Source of the DNA: Geomonas propionica
Lineage (GTDB): Bacteria; Desulfobacterota; Desulfuromonadia; Geobacterales; Geobacteraceae
Direction of reading: 5' to 3'
Assembly: GCF_016458235.1 (NCBI RefSeq)
Contig: NZ_JAEMHK010000004.1
Span: 62,001 to 126,000 of the forward strand
DNA length: 64,000 bases
Below the pieces are notes generated by a model. That model was not told the DNA's origin. It saw only the letters and a list, made by a program, of their open reading frames with translations, and made no database searches. Positions 10,701 to 19,243 of the stretch are shown here, one piece after another. The first letter of the stretch is position 1, and the number at the start of each line of letters is the position of its first letter. The translations under genes were made by a program, and so were the position numbers.

Positions 10701-10727
10701 TTTTATCCCTTTTATCCCTTTTATCCC
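10701..10727. repeat. Three tandem copies of TTTTATCCC
   Basis: A perfect 9-bp tandem repeat, three units, in the folD/dcuB convergent spacer just before TGTTAAGCGC. No function can be assigned. Confidence 0.7.
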
Positions 10728-10738
10728 TGTTAAGCGCT

Positions 10739-12070
10739 TTAGAGAATGAATTGCGAGATGGTGTAGGCGACCACCGTGGAGACGCCTACGCCAATCAGAC
10801 CAGGAATCATGAAGCTGTGATTCAACAGGAACTTGCCGATCCTGGTGGTGCCGGTGCGGTCCATGTTGATGGCGGCCAGGTCACTCGGGTAAAAGGCAAA
10901 GAAGAAGTAGGCGTAGCTAGCAGGCATAAGCCCGAGCAGCAGCGGGATCGGAAGCCCCAGGGCAAGGCCCAGCGGCAGCGTGATGGCGAGGGTAGCCGCC
11001 TGGCTCTTGACGAAAGCGGAGATGCAGAAGGTGGCGATGGCGAAGGTCCAGGGTGCCATCTTGACCATGATGCCGATGTTGTCGATCAGGTACTTCTTGT
11101 TGGCGCTGATGAAGGTATCGCTCATCCAGGCGATACCGAAGATGGAGACGACCGCGATCATGCCGGCGATGAAGACACTCGAGTGGGCAATGTCCTTGGC
11201 CTTGACCTTGGCGGCGAAGAGGATGAAGGCGCCGTAGGCAAGCATGATGAACTGCACGACGGTGGTCATCGGAATGGGCTTCTTGTCGGCGGCCAGCGGG
11301 AGCAGCCACGGACAGCTGGCCATCAGGATGATGGTGCCCACGCCGGCGAAGAACAGCGCCACGGAAACCTTGGCGACGGTTGAGATCTTCTTGTCCAGGG
11401 TGGTCACGTCGGCATCGAGGTTCTTACGGAATTCCGGATCCTGCAGGCGGGCCTGGAATTCGGGGTCCTTGTCGAGTTCGAGACCGCGGTTGAAGCTCCA
11501 GGCTGCGGCGGCCAGCACGCCGATGATGCCGGCAGGCATGGTGACCGAGATGATGTCGATCAGGGTGACGGGGTGACCGGCCTTGGCGGCGAAGCCCAGG
11601 AAGAAGGTAACAGCGGCGGCCACCGGGCTCGCGGTGATCCCCATCTGGGAGGCGACGCTGGAAATCGCCATCGGGCGCTCGGGGCGGATCTTGGTTTTAA
11701 TGGCGACGTCAGAGATGACCGGCAGCAGCGCGTAGACCGCGTGCCCGGTGCCGCAGCAGACGGTCAGGAAGAAGGTACAGAGCGGGGCCAGAATTGTGAC
11801 GTACTTGGGATGGGCCCGAAGCAGTTTTTCGGTCAACTGCACCAGATAATCCAGGCCACCCGCCACCTGCAGGGTTGCCGACGCCGTGACCACCGCGAGG
11901 ATGATCAGCATGACGGCGATGGGGGGCTCCGAGGGGGCGCTGCGAAAACCGAGCACCAGCACCGATACGCCCAGGCCGCCGATCAGACCGAGCGCCACGC
12001 CGCCTTTGCGGATACCTATCAGCACCGCGCCGAGTACGAGTATGAATTGGATCCAGAACATCGCTGCCAT
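10739..12070 (-). CDS. dcuB: Anaerobic C4-dicarboxylate transporter, Dcu family
   Basis: 443 residues, typical for DcuA/DcuB, with about 10-12 hydrophobic segments. Family marks include the early S-A-P-S-E-P-P-I-A-V-M region, C-C-G-T-G-H-A-V-Y-A-L-L-P near residue 106 and F-Y-P-S-D-L-A-A-I near 385. These inner-membrane carriers exchange fumarate, malate, aspartate and succinate during fumarate respiration. A strong TAGGAGGTCGTC ribosome site precedes the ATG. It lies next to a sensor kinase and NtrC-family regulator, and has a sigma-54 promoter 70 bases upstream, so dicarboxylate-induced expression is the likely logic. The choice between the DcuA and DcuB subfamilies is not certain. Confidence 0.88.
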   Translation of the reverse strand: MAAMFWIQFILVLGAVLIGIRKGGVALGLIGGLGVSVLVLGFRSAPSEPPIAVMLIILAVVTASATLQVAGGLDYLVQLTEKLLRAHPKYVTILAPLCTFFLTVCCGTGHAVYALLPVISDVAIKTKIRPERPMAISSVASQMGITASPVAAAVTFFLGFAAKAGHPVTLIDIISVTMPAGIIGVLAAAAWSFNRGLELDKDPEFQARLQDPEFRKNLDADVTTLDKKISTVAKVSVALFFAGVGTIILMASCPWLLPLAADKKPIPMTTVVQFIMLAYGAFILFAAKVKAKDIAHSSVFIAGMIAVVSIFGIAWMSDTFISANKKYLIDNIGIMVKMAPWTFAIATFCISAFVKSQAATLAITLPLGLALGLPIPLLLGLMPASYAYFFFAFYPSDLAAINMDRTGTTRIGKFLLNHSFMIPGLIGVGVSTVVAYTISQFIL

Positions 12071-12142
12071 GACGACCTCCTATGTTGCTCCTGGTTAGCT
12101 TTGGCGAGGATGATGCCTCGCGTCGTTATCTAACCGTGGTAG

Positions 12143-12159
12143 AGCAGGCATGATGCCAA
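12143..12159 (-). promoter_or_regulatory. Sigma-54 (-24/-12) promoter of the dcuB-like gene
   Basis: Minus strand TTGGCATCATGCCTGCT: GG and GC are separated by exactly 10 bases and flanked by the expected T-TGGCA and TGCT. The start of transcription would be near 12131, giving a leader of about 60 bases. Confidence 0.75.
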
Positions 12160-12178
12160 GATTCACATTTCATATAAG

Positions 12179-12336
12179 TCCTCGGTTATACAGGGAATAT
12201 CCCTTGCAACGCCGCAACCCGAAAACAAAAATGCCATAACCGGAGGCTATGGCATCTCATATCTGCAGGGTGAAATACATGTGTTTTCAATAGTTTAAGC
12301 GCGGATATAACGCGCGGTTATCATTATAACCGAAGG
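12179..12336. promoter_or_regulatory. Repeated ATAACCG-(N)AGG sites upstream of the sigma-54 promoter
   Basis: Three copies of ATAACCG followed by AGG-like bases are seen near 12180-12189 (reverse), 12236-12246 and 12326-12336. The last is half of a perfect palindrome CGGTTAT-catt-ATAACCG at 12315-12332. They sit 25-180 bases upstream of the -24 box, where an NtrC-type activator binds. The natural candidate is the response regulator encoded at 12398-13813. Confidence 0.5.
12222..12256 (-). terminator. Terminator after the response-regulator gene
   Basis: Minus strand ATGCCATAGCC...GGTTATGGCAT hairpin followed by TTTTTGTTTT. It also contains one of the ATAACCGGAGG repeats, so the same bases may serve two roles. 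Confidence 0.65.
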
Positions 12337-12397
12337 TTATGCCTCTTCATGAGGGGTGGCAGCGGTGGCGCCGGCAGTTTCTGGAACCGCCCTAAAT

Positions 12398-13813
12398 TTA
12401 CGAGTGCATCATCTTCAACCGCTTGCTGAGGGCGGGCTGGGAGATCCCCAGCAGCCGAGCGGCGAGGGTCTGGTTGCCGTTGGCGCGGGCCAGCGCCTCC
12501 TGGACCAGGAATGCGGCTGCATCGCTGAAGGTGGGAAGCTCGTCGAAGCCGCTGAAGGGATTCTGTTTTGGGGGAGCCGCAGCGGAGGGGCCCGCCTCGG
12601 CCTGCGCTGACTCGACCGCCTTCACGAAGTTGTCCATGGAGAGCATCCGGTCGCGGTGCACGCTGACGGCGTCGAACACCATCGCCCTCAGCTCCCTGAC
12701 GTTTCCGGGAAAGCTGTAGGTAGAGAGAAACTGCGCAAGCCCCTTGGGGGGCGTCGGCTTCTTCTTGCCCAGCGCCTCGGCCGCCTCGGCCAGGAAGTGG
12801 TCCAAGAGAAGCGGGATGTCGCCGCGGCGCTCCCTGAGCGCCGGGATCTGCACCCGGTGCGTGCGCAGGCGATAGTACAGGTCGCGGCGGAACTTCCCCT
12901 CCCCTTCTTTGGCGGACAGGTTCTGGTGCGTCGCTACGATGATGCGGGCCTTGAGGCGCTTGGGGAGGTCGCACCCCAGCGGAAAATACTCGCGCTCCTG
13001 CAAAAGGCGCAACAGCTTCACCTGCGAGGGAATGCTCAAGTCGCCGATCTCGTCCAAAAAGAGCGTGCCATCGCTGGCCTCTTCCACCATGCCGCGCCGG
13101 GCCTGATCCGCACCGGTATAGGCGCCGCGCACGTGTCCGAACAGGGTATCGGCGAAGACGGTGTCGTCGAGCCCCGCCACGTTCACCGTGACCAGCTTGC
13201 CGCGGCAGCCGCTCAGGCGGTGCACCGCCTGGGCGATCAGCTCCTTCCCTACCCCGCTCTCCCCCGTGATCAACAGCGGCTGCGGGCTTTTCGCCACCGC
13301 CTCGATATAGGCGAACACGTCGAGCATGCCGCGGTCGGCGGTGACGATGGCGGAGAAGGCCTCCGGGTGGGACAGCTCGCGCGAGATCAAGCGGCTCGAC
13401 ACCTCCTGGAATTCGCTTCTCATCTCCACCATCCGGATCGCCCGCAAGACGCTCCCGACAATGCGCTCTTCCTCGTCGGTCTTGACGCAATAATCGAAGG
13501 CGCCCAGGCGCATGCAGCGCACCGCGGTCTCCAGCTGGTTCAGGCCGCTCAGGATGATCACCGCGATGTCCGGGTAGCGTTCCGCGATCTGGGCCAGCAC
13601 TTCTTCTCCGGAGAGGAACGGCATGGTGAGGTCAAGCATGACTAGGCCGATGCGTTTCTCTTCCAGAATCGAGAGCACCTGCCGGCTGTCGCTGCAGGTG
13701 GTGATGTTGTTGATCCCCCCGGCGGTCTCCAGGGTGAGGGTCAGGGAACCGAGCCAGTCGGGTTCGTCATCGACCAAAAGGACGCCGAAATCGGGGTAGA
13801 GGGTCTCGGTCAC
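12398..13813 (-). CDS. NtrC/DctD-type sigma-54 response regulator
   Basis: 471 residues with receiver, AAA+ and Fis-type helix-turn-helix domains. The receiver has V-D-D-E near 15 and the phospho-acceptor in V-M-L-D-L-T near 60. The AAA+ domain has Walker A G-E-S-G-V-G-K-E near 173, and L-F-L-D-E-I-G-D near 242 is Walker B. The sigma-54 contact loop reads G-A-Y-T-G-A rather than the usual G-A-F-T-G-A. The C-terminus (N-G-N-Q-T-L-A-A-R-L-L-G-I-S) is the DNA-binding part. It overlaps the sensor-kinase gene by 4 bases, so the pair is co-translated. Its likely target is the dcuB-like gene. Confidence 0.92.
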   Translation of the reverse strand: MTETLYPDFGVLLVDDEPDWLGSLTLTLETAGGINNITTCSDSRQVLSILEEKRIGLVMLDLTMPFLSGEEVLAQIAERYPDIAVIILSGLNQLETAVRCMRLGAFDYCVKTDEEERIVGSVLRAIRMVEMRSEFQEVSSRLISRELSHPEAFSAIVTADRGMLDVFAYIEAVAKSPQPLLITGESGVGKELIAQAVHRLSGCRGKLVTVNVAGLDDTVFADTLFGHVRGAYTGADQARRGMVEEASDGTLFLDEIGDLSIPSQVKLLRLLQEREYFPLGCDLPKRLKARIIVATHQNLSAKEGEGKFRRDLYYRLRTHRVQIPALRERRGDIPLLLDHFLAEAAEALGKKKPTPPKGLAQFLSTYSFPGNVRELRAMVFDAVSVHRDRMLSMDNFVKAVESAQAEAGPSAAAPPKQNPFSGFDELPTFSDAAAFLVQEALARANGNQTLAARLLGISQPALSKRLKMMHS

Positions 13814-15618
13814 GCAGTAGCCTCCTTGTGATGGGCGGGCAGGGTCAGGGTGACCGTGGTGCCGCCCTCGTCGGATTGGAACTCCAGGGTGCCGCCATGC
13901 TCCTTGACGATGCCGGCGGAGACGGAAAGCCCGAGACCGGTGCCGCCCTGGTCCTGCTTGGTGGTGAAAAAGGGATCGGTCAGGCGCGACAGGTGCTCGG
14001 GCGCGATGCCGGCCCCCTCGTCGCGCAGCCTGAGCACCACGGTGTCCCGGAAGGCGTCGTGCCAGGTGATGAGCTCGATGCCGCGCTCAGGGTCGGGGAG
14101 CGCCTGGCAGGCGTTCAGGATCAGGTTGACCAGCACCTGCTCGATGCGCTGCCGGTTGCCACGCACCCGGGGAAGGCCCTTGCGGTAGCCGACGCTGAAG
14201 TTGCGGGTCGCCTTGCGGATGGTCGGCTCCACCAACCGCACCGCGGCCTGTGCCGCCGTGTTCAGATCGATGACCTCGTTGCCGCTGGTGCTGTCCTGGC
14301 GGGCGAAGTCCTTCAGGTCGTCCACGATCCGCTTGATGCGCTTCCCGGCATCCTGGATCTTCTCCAGCGACTTGGGCACCTCCTGGCGCATCCTGGAGTA
14401 CGGCAGCCCGCCGCAGATGAAATCGCCGTTTTCCTCGTAGTAACGCTCCAGGATCTTGGTGGCGTCAGTGTGGAAGCGCTTCAGGATCGGGGCTTCCAGC
14501 AGGATGATCCCGGTCGGGTTGTTGATTTCGTGCGCCACGCCGGAAACGAGCACGCCCAGCGCCGCCATCTTGTCCGCCTGCACCAGCTGCTGCTGGTTGA
14601 GCCGGAGTTCCTCCTCGACCTGGCGCCGCTCCGCGATCTCCCGGGTCAGGTCCGCCGTGCGCAGGGCCACCTGCCGGTGCAGGGTGCGGGACCAGAGGGC
14701 AAAGCCGCTTAAAAGGAGGAAGAGCGGCACAACTACGACCGCGGCGTATTTTATGATGGTCCACAAGTCGATCGGCGTGGTATCGACCACCCCGAGCCAC
14801 TTGTTGTGGATCGCGTCGTACTGACCGGTCTTCTTGAGGATGGCGAGTCCTTCGTTGAAGCGCGACAGCAGTTCCGCGTTTCCCTTGTCGACCGCGTAGC
14901 AGTAGCGCTGCGTTGCGACGTTGCGCACCACCGGCACCAGGTTGGTGAGTTTCAGCTCGCGGATCATGTACATGCCGGGGACGATGGCCACCACGGCGTA
15001 CTCGACCTTGCCCGAGGCGACCAGGCGCAGGGCATCGGCGGGGGTATCGGTCAGGGTGAGCTTCCCTCCCACTCCCTGCCGGATCAGGTAGTCGTGCATG
15101 ATACCGCCGCGATGTACCGCAACCGTCTTTCCCTTGAGTTCCTCCAAGGAATTGACAGAAGGGTTGTCTTTGCGGCCGAAGATGGCGTGATTCACGACGG
15201 CGTGCGGGACGGAGAAATCGACCTCGTCCGAGCGTTCCGCGGAGTAGGACATCCCCTGCAGCACGTCCACGCGCCCGGCCTGGAGCGCGTCGCGCATCTC
15301 CGCCCAGTTCCCCAGGCGGAATTCCACCTTCATCCCCATGACCTCGGCGATGGCGCGGGTCAGGTCGACGTTGTAGCCGGCGGGCTGGCCGGAGCGGTCG
15401 ATGAACTCGTAGGGGGGGTAATCCCGGTCGCCGCCGACAACGACAGTGCGGACTTGTGCGGCGGCGGCCGAACCGGCCGCGACAACCAGGGAGGGGGCAG
15501 CAAGAAAACAGAGGACGACAAGGGCAAGGAGGAGGCAGCCCCTCCCCGGCTGGGGTGCCAGGAGGAGCCGCCCTATGGCGATGCGCACGAGGCTGGTCCG
15601 AAGCGGACGGTCTGGCAT
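13810..15618 (-). CDS. Sensor histidine kinase with periplasmic solute-binding (SBP_bac_3) domain
   Basis: 602 residues. After an N-terminal hydrophobic segment (~28-50), residues ~57-285 form a periplasmic binding domain of the amino-acid/dicarboxylate type (D-Y-P-P-Y-E-F-I-D near 66 and G-Y-N-V-D-L near 80). One membrane helix follows (~292-312), then a coiled stretch. The HisKA box is G-V-A-H-E-I-N-N-P near 361 and the ATPase boxes are N-L-I-L-N-A-C near 490 and G-T-G-L-G-L near 565. A fused binding domain implies direct sensing of an external small molecule; dicarboxylate is my inference from the neighbouring carrier. The partner regulator overlaps its 3' end. Confidence 0.9.
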   Translation of the reverse strand: MPDRPLRTSLVRIAIGRLLLAPQPGRGCLLLALVVLCFLAAPSLVVAAGSAAAAQVRTVVVGGDRDYPPYEFIDRSGQPAGYNVDLTRAIAEVMGMKVEFRLGNWAEMRDALQAGRVDVLQGMSYSAERSDEVDFSVPHAVVNHAIFGRKDNPSVNSLEELKGKTVAVHRGGIMHDYLIRQGVGGKLTLTDTPADALRLVASGKVEYAVVAIVPGMYMIRELKLTNLVPVVRNVATQRYCYAVDKGNAELLSRFNEGLAILKKTGQYDAIHNKWLGVVDTTPIDLWTIIKYAAVVVVPLFLLLSGFALWSRTLHRQVALRTADLTREIAERRQVEEELRLNQQQLVQADKMAALGVLVSGVAHEINNPTGIILLEAPILKRFHTDATKILERYYEENGDFICGGLPYSRMRQEVPKSLEKIQDAGKRIKRIVDDLKDFARQDSTSGNEVIDLNTAAQAAVRLVEPTIRKATRNFSVGYRKGLPRVRGNRQRIEQVLVNLILNACQALPDPERGIELITWHDAFRDTVVLRLRDEGAGIAPEHLSRLTDPFFTTKQDQGGTGLGLSVSAGIVKEHGGTLEFQSDEGGTTVTLTLPAHHKEATA

Positions 15619-15622
15619 GGTC

Positions 15623-16537
15623 TTATTCCGGCACAGTCAGTGCCTGCTGGTGCCGCTCTGCGACCTCGATGCCCGCGAAACGGAGCAACTCCGCCTCGAC
15701 ATCCTCCGGGGTCCCGGGCTCCTCGAAACTGATCCGCCCCGCCTTGCCCGCCCGCAGTTCGCGCAGGAAGGTCTCGGCGGCACGGTGCACGTCGACTACG
15801 CCGCCGCTCATGATGCAGCCCAGGCAGCGTCCCACCGCCTCGACCACCTCGTGGGGACCCTCCGGGAGCTCGGCCAGCTTGTAGCGCTCCTTCAAAAGTT
15901 CCGGGTAGCGACGCATCATGTACGCGGCGGCGAAGACCCCGACATTGGTGTAGTCAAGCGCATTGGCGCCGATGGCGCCGCTGGCGGCCAGACGGTAGGC
16001 GCCCCCCTGATCGTCCATGGCGGGCCAGAGCAGGCCGGGGGTGTCGAAGATGAGGATGCCGTTGTTGAGCGGGATCTGCTGCGGACGCATGGTCACGGCC
16101 GGGCGGTCCCCGACCTTGGCGATGCTTCTCCCCGCGAGGGTGTTGATCAGCGTCGACTTGCCAACGTTGGGAATCCCCACCACCATGGTGCGAATCGGAT
16201 AGCCCGGGTTGCCGCGCTGCGGCACCATCTGCTTGCACAGCTTCACGAGGCTCTTCACCTCGGGGATATTCTTTGCGACCAGCGGCAGGGCGCGCACGCC
16301 CGCACTCTTCTGAAAATGCTGCACCCACGCCCTCGTTACGGCCGGGTCGGCGAGATCGTTCTTGTTCAGCACCTTGATACAGGGCTTGTTCCGGCGCACC
16401 TGCTCCAGCAGGTGGTTCGAGCTGGAGTACGGGAGGCGTGCATCGAGGACCTCGATGATCAGGTCGATCTTGCGGACCAGTTCCGAGATCTGTTCGAGCG
16501 CCTTGCTCATGTGGCCGGGGTACCATTTAATCGTCAT
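15623..16537 (-). CDS. ylqF: Ribosome biogenesis GTPase YlqF/RbgA
   Basis: 304 residues. Circularly permuted GTPase: the G4 motif N-K-N-D (near 58) comes before the G1 P-loop G-I-P-N-V-G-K-S-T near 122 and G3 D-T-P-G near 166, the order that defines the YlqF/YawG class. The opening M-x-I-K-W-Y-P-G-H-M-S-K-A is the family's N-terminal signature. It acts in late 50S subunit assembly. AAGGAAATATAG precedes the ATG. Only 4 bases separate its stop from the sensor-kinase start, so a housekeeping GTPase appears to be co-transcribed with a two-component system. Confidence 0.95.
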   Translation of the reverse strand: MTIKWYPGHMSKALEQISELVRKIDLIIEVLDARLPYSSSNHLLEQVRRNKPCIKVLNKNDLADPAVTRAWVQHFQKSAGVRALPLVAKNIPEVKSLVKLCKQMVPQRGNPGYPIRTMVVGIPNVGKSTLINTLAGRSIAKVGDRPAVTMRPQQIPLNNGILIFDTPGLLWPAMDDQGGAYRLAASGAIGANALDYTNVGVFAAAYMMRRYPELLKERYKLAELPEGPHEVVEAVGRCLGCIMSGGVVDVHRAAETFLRELRAGKAGRISFEEPGTPEDVEAELLRFAGIEVAERHQQALTVPE

Positions 16538-16673
16538 CTATATTTCCTTGGCAATACTGAAATCACGACACAACGCGACACCATAGCACAGTTGCCGCTC
16601 AAAATACCACACCGCTTGCGCTACCTTTCCCTCTCATGTGGATCACAGGGTCCACGCATTAATATTAACCCGA

Positions 16674-16702
16674 TTGACTCAGGTTGCCAGCAACGCTAGC
16701 AT
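16674..16702 (+). promoter_or_regulatory. Predicted sigma-70 promoter of the ferritin-like gene
   Basis: TTGACT (16674-16679), 17-bp spacer, TAGCAT (16697-16702). It lies about 80 bases before the start codon. Confidence 0.5.
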
Positions 16703-16783
16703 TGCAAATGTTAAAAATTTCACATCTTTGGAAAGGAGCAGGTTTAACGGCGGCGACAAGACGCCGCAGCAGGAGAACGAGCG

Positions 16784-17338
16784 ATGAAAGAGCTATTGGC
16801 AGAGGCGATCAGGCTGGCGGTGAACATGGAACGGAACAGCGAGATGCTGTACCGCAGGGGCGCCATGGCGGCAACGGAACTGATGCAAAAAACCTTCTTC
16901 GAGCGGCTCGCGCAGGAAGAGTCGCGGCACATCGAAGCCCTGCTGCAGCAGCTGCCCCACCGGGAGGCGAGGGAAATCGATCCGGGGGGACCGCAGGTGC
17001 GGGTCCCAGCCGCCATGGAACGGAGCGCGGCGCCGGGCAACCACCTGCACCAGGCCCTGCTCGACAAGCGTTTCAGCATCGACCTCTACGCCACTTTTTG
17101 CCGATGCTTCAAAGAGCCCGCTCTGTGCCGGTTCTTCGATGCCGCGCTGGCCGTCGCCCGCAGAGAGTTCAAGCAGATCACCGCCGAATACCTTAAGGGA
17201 GGGCGGACCGAGGTTGCTGCTGCCTCTCCTCCGCGGCGCAGTCACCAGCGGGGCGAACTCCCCCAGCGCCTCCCCAACCGCCATACCCAGCTATTCTTCG
17301 CCATGCAGGACTGCGGCAGACAGTCCCGCATCGGCTGA
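16784..17338 (+). CDS. Ferritin-like / rubrerythrin-type four-helix protein
   Basis: 184 residues. The first half reads as helices of a ferritin-like bundle: M-E-R-N-S-E-M-L-Y near residue 11, then A-Q-E-E-S-R-H-I-E-A-L near 43, giving the E...E-x-x-H metal-ligand pattern of rubrerythrins. A second helix pair spans residues ~90-145. No C-terminal rubredoxin CxxC pair is present. The last ~40 residues are basic and low in complexity and may be poorly conserved or the result of an old frame change. AGGAGAACGAGCG precedes the ATG. It could have a role in peroxide or iron handling, but this is not certain because the second set of ligands is not clear. Confidence 0.7.
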   Translation: MKELLAEAIRLAVNMERNSEMLYRRGAMAATELMQKTFFERLAQEESRHIEALLQQLPHREAREIDPGGPQVRVPAAMERSAAPGNHLHQALLDKRFSIDLYATFCRCFKEPALCRFFDAALAVARREFKQITAEYLKGGRTEVAAASPPRRSHQRGELPQRLPNRHTQLFFAMQDCGRQSRIG

Positions 17339-17424
17339 TCCTCAAGCCGCCTCAGCCGATCTCGGCTGCCTCAGGCAACCTCAGCAGACGAAGGGGGACC
17401 GGCACCTGCGGAGCCAGTCCCCTC

Positions 17425-18693
17425 TCAGGCTGCCTCGGGCGCAAGCTCCGGCAGCCTGTTCTTGTTTATCCTCAGCACCAACCCCGCCGCAAGCAGGCAG
17501 ATCATTCCCGAGAGCAGGAACGCGATCATGTAGTCTCCGAGGTAGGTGCGCACGGTGCCGGCAAAGGTCGCGGCGAGCGCGGCTCCCACCTGGTGACTGG
17601 CGAAGATCCAGCCGAACATCACCCCGACCTTGTCCCGGCCGAAGGCCTCGGCGGTGAGCCGCACCGTGGGAGGCACCGTGGCGATCCAGTCCAGGCCGTA
17701 GAAGATGGCGAAGGCGGAGAGGCTCCATTGCGGCCCCGAGAGCGCGAAGGGAAGTCCCAAAAGCGACAGCCCGCGCAGGCCGTAATACCAGCAAAGGAGG
17801 TAGCGGCTGTTGTAACGGTCGGAGAGCCATCCCGACAGGGTGGTGCCGAAGAGGTCGAGGATCCCCATGAAGGCGAGCAGTCCCGCCGCCTGGACCTCCG
17901 GGATGCCGTGGTCGACGCAGGCAGGCACCAGGTGGGTGCCGATGAGGCCGTTGGTGCTGGCGCCGCAGATGAAGAAGCTCCCGGCGAGGAGCCAAAAGTC
18001 GGTGCTGCGCACGCCTCGCTGCAGCCCCGACAGCGCTACCCGAAACGGATTTTCCCCAGAAGCCACCGGCACCGGCTCGTCAGCCTCGGCGCCGTAGCGC
18101 GAGGTCCCCACCTCCTGCGGATGGTTGCGCATGATGAAAAGCACCAGGGGGAACACCACGAGGGCCGCCCCGGCGGTGGCGAAGGCGGCGGCGCGCCAGC
18201 CATGGTGGTGCGACAGCTGGGCCAGCAGCGGCAGGAAGAGGAGCTGCCCGGTCGCGGCACTGGCCGTCAATACCCCCATCACCGTTCCCTGCGACTCCTT
18301 GAACCACCTGTTCACCACGGTGGCGCTCAGGCTGTACGCGGTCATGCCCGCCCCGCACCCCACCACCACGCCCCAGATCAGCACCATGTGCCAGGGGCGG
18401 GTCATCAAGGTGGTGGCGCTGACCCCGAGGGCGAGCAGAAACAGCGCGACGGCCATGGTGCGTCGCACGCCGATCTTATCGAAGAAGGCGGCGGCGAAGG
18501 GTCCCATCAAGCCGTAGAGGAGCAGGTTCACCGAGACCGCCAGCGAGATGGTGGCGCGTGACCAGCCGAATTCGTGCTCCAGGGGCACGATGAGGATACC
18601 GGGTGTCGACCTGATCCCGGCCGTGGTAAGGAGGGTCAGGAAGGTAATGGCCATGATAAACCAGGCGTAGTGCAACTTTCTCGAGGCTGCCAT
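17425..18693 (-). CDS. Major facilitator superfamily transporter
   Basis: 422 residues with about 12 hydrophobic segments. The N-terminal half carries an MCT/OxlT-like pattern (L-T-T-A-G-I-R-S-T-P-G and F-G-W-S-R-A-T-I-S-L-A-V-S near residue 43), usual in monocarboxylate/oxalate-formate type carriers. The cytoplasmic loop after helix 6 is hydrophilic. The gene begins 15 bases after the MarR gene, so the two form an operon and the MarR protein probably controls the transporter. Substrate is unknown; both organic-acid transport and efflux are possible. The window gives no enzyme gene next to it to decide. Confidence 0.85.
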   Translation of the reverse strand: MAASRKLHYAWFIMAITFLTLLTTAGIRSTPGILIVPLEHEFGWSRATISLAVSVNLLLYGLMGPFAAAFFDKIGVRRTMAVALFLLALGVSATTLMTRPWHMVLIWGVVVGCGAGMTAYSLSATVVNRWFKESQGTVMGVLTASAATGQLLFLPLLAQLSHHHGWRAAAFATAGAALVVFPLVLFIMRNHPQEVGTSRYGAEADEPVPVASGENPFRVALSGLQRGVRSTDFWLLAGSFFICGASTNGLIGTHLVPACVDHGIPEVQAAGLLAFMGILDLFGTTLSGWLSDRYNSRYLLCWYYGLRGLSLLGLPFALSGPQWSLSAFAIFYGLDWIATVPPTVRLTAEAFGRDKVGVMFGWIFASHQVGAALAATFAGTVRTYLGDYMIAFLLSGMICLLAAGLVLRINKNRLPELAPEAA

Positions 18694-18708
18694 CTCTACT
18701 TCCCTCCC

Positions 18709-19212
18709 CTACTCGGACTCGACGGAGTCCGCCGTCACCGCATCCTGACCGGCCATTCCTTCCAGCGCCACAACCAACTCCCCGAGCTGCCGCACGCCGT
18801 CAACGCCCAGCCGCTGTTCGATCAACCGCTGCGCCTCGGTCCAGCGCGGCCGCGCCTGCGCCACCGCCGCCCGCCCTGCTTCGCTCAGGCTCACCCCCCT
18901 CTCCCGCGAATCGGACGATGCTGCCCCTTCGACCAGGCCGGCCTGCTCCAGGCTCTTTAGGTTGCGCACCAGCGTGGTCCGGTCCAGCCTGAGCATCCTG
19001 GCTAACGCACTAACACTGACCGAGCCGGAACGGGAGAGGTTCACCAGCACCGAGTACTGGGTCACCTTGAGCCCAGCCGACTGCAGGGCGTCGTCGTACA
19101 CCTTGGTGATGGCGCGCGAGGCCCGGCGCAGGTTGACACAACTGCAGACGCTGGGCTGGTCGGTCGGTCTCTTTTTGGTCCTGACGGAAGGTGCTTGAGT
19201 CATCGCATCCAT
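18709..19212 (-). CDS. MarR-family transcriptional regulator
   Basis: 167 residues from the ATG at 19212. Winged helix: L-K-V-T-Q-Y-S-V-L-V-N near residue 46, recognition helix A-R-M-L-R-L-D-R-T-T-L-V-R-N-L-K near 67, and wing D-S-R-E-R-G-V-S-L near 95. A C-S-C-V-N-L motif near residue 24 could be redox-active. The start was chosen because AGGAGGCGTT sits just before it; a longer frame to 19413 lacks a ribosome site and would read through the promoter. A 22-bp palindrome immediately upstream is the probable autoregulatory operator. Confidence 0.9.
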   Translation of the reverse strand: MDAMTQAPSVRTKKRPTDQPSVCSCVNLRRASRAITKVYDDALQSAGLKVTQYSVLVNLSRSGSVSVSALARMLRLDRTTLVRNLKSLEQAGLVEGAASSDSRERGVSLSEAGRAAVAQARPRWTEAQRLIEQRLGVDGVRQLGELVVALEGMAGQDAVTADSVESE

Positions 19213-19221
19213 AACGCCTCC

Positions 19222-19243
19222 TATGCGTGCATATACACGCATA
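19222..19243. promoter_or_regulatory. MarR-type palindromic operator
   Basis: Arms TATGCGTG and CACGCATA separated by CATATA, directly upstream of the regulator's ribosome site. MarR proteins typically bind 16-20 bp palindromes in their own promoter. Confidence 0.7.

Noticed and set aside
16684-17196. Alternative longer frame over the ferritin-like gene
   Set aside because: It begins upstream of the -10 region, lacks a ribosome site and reads as low-complexity R/A/G; the ferritin frame has AGGAGAACG.
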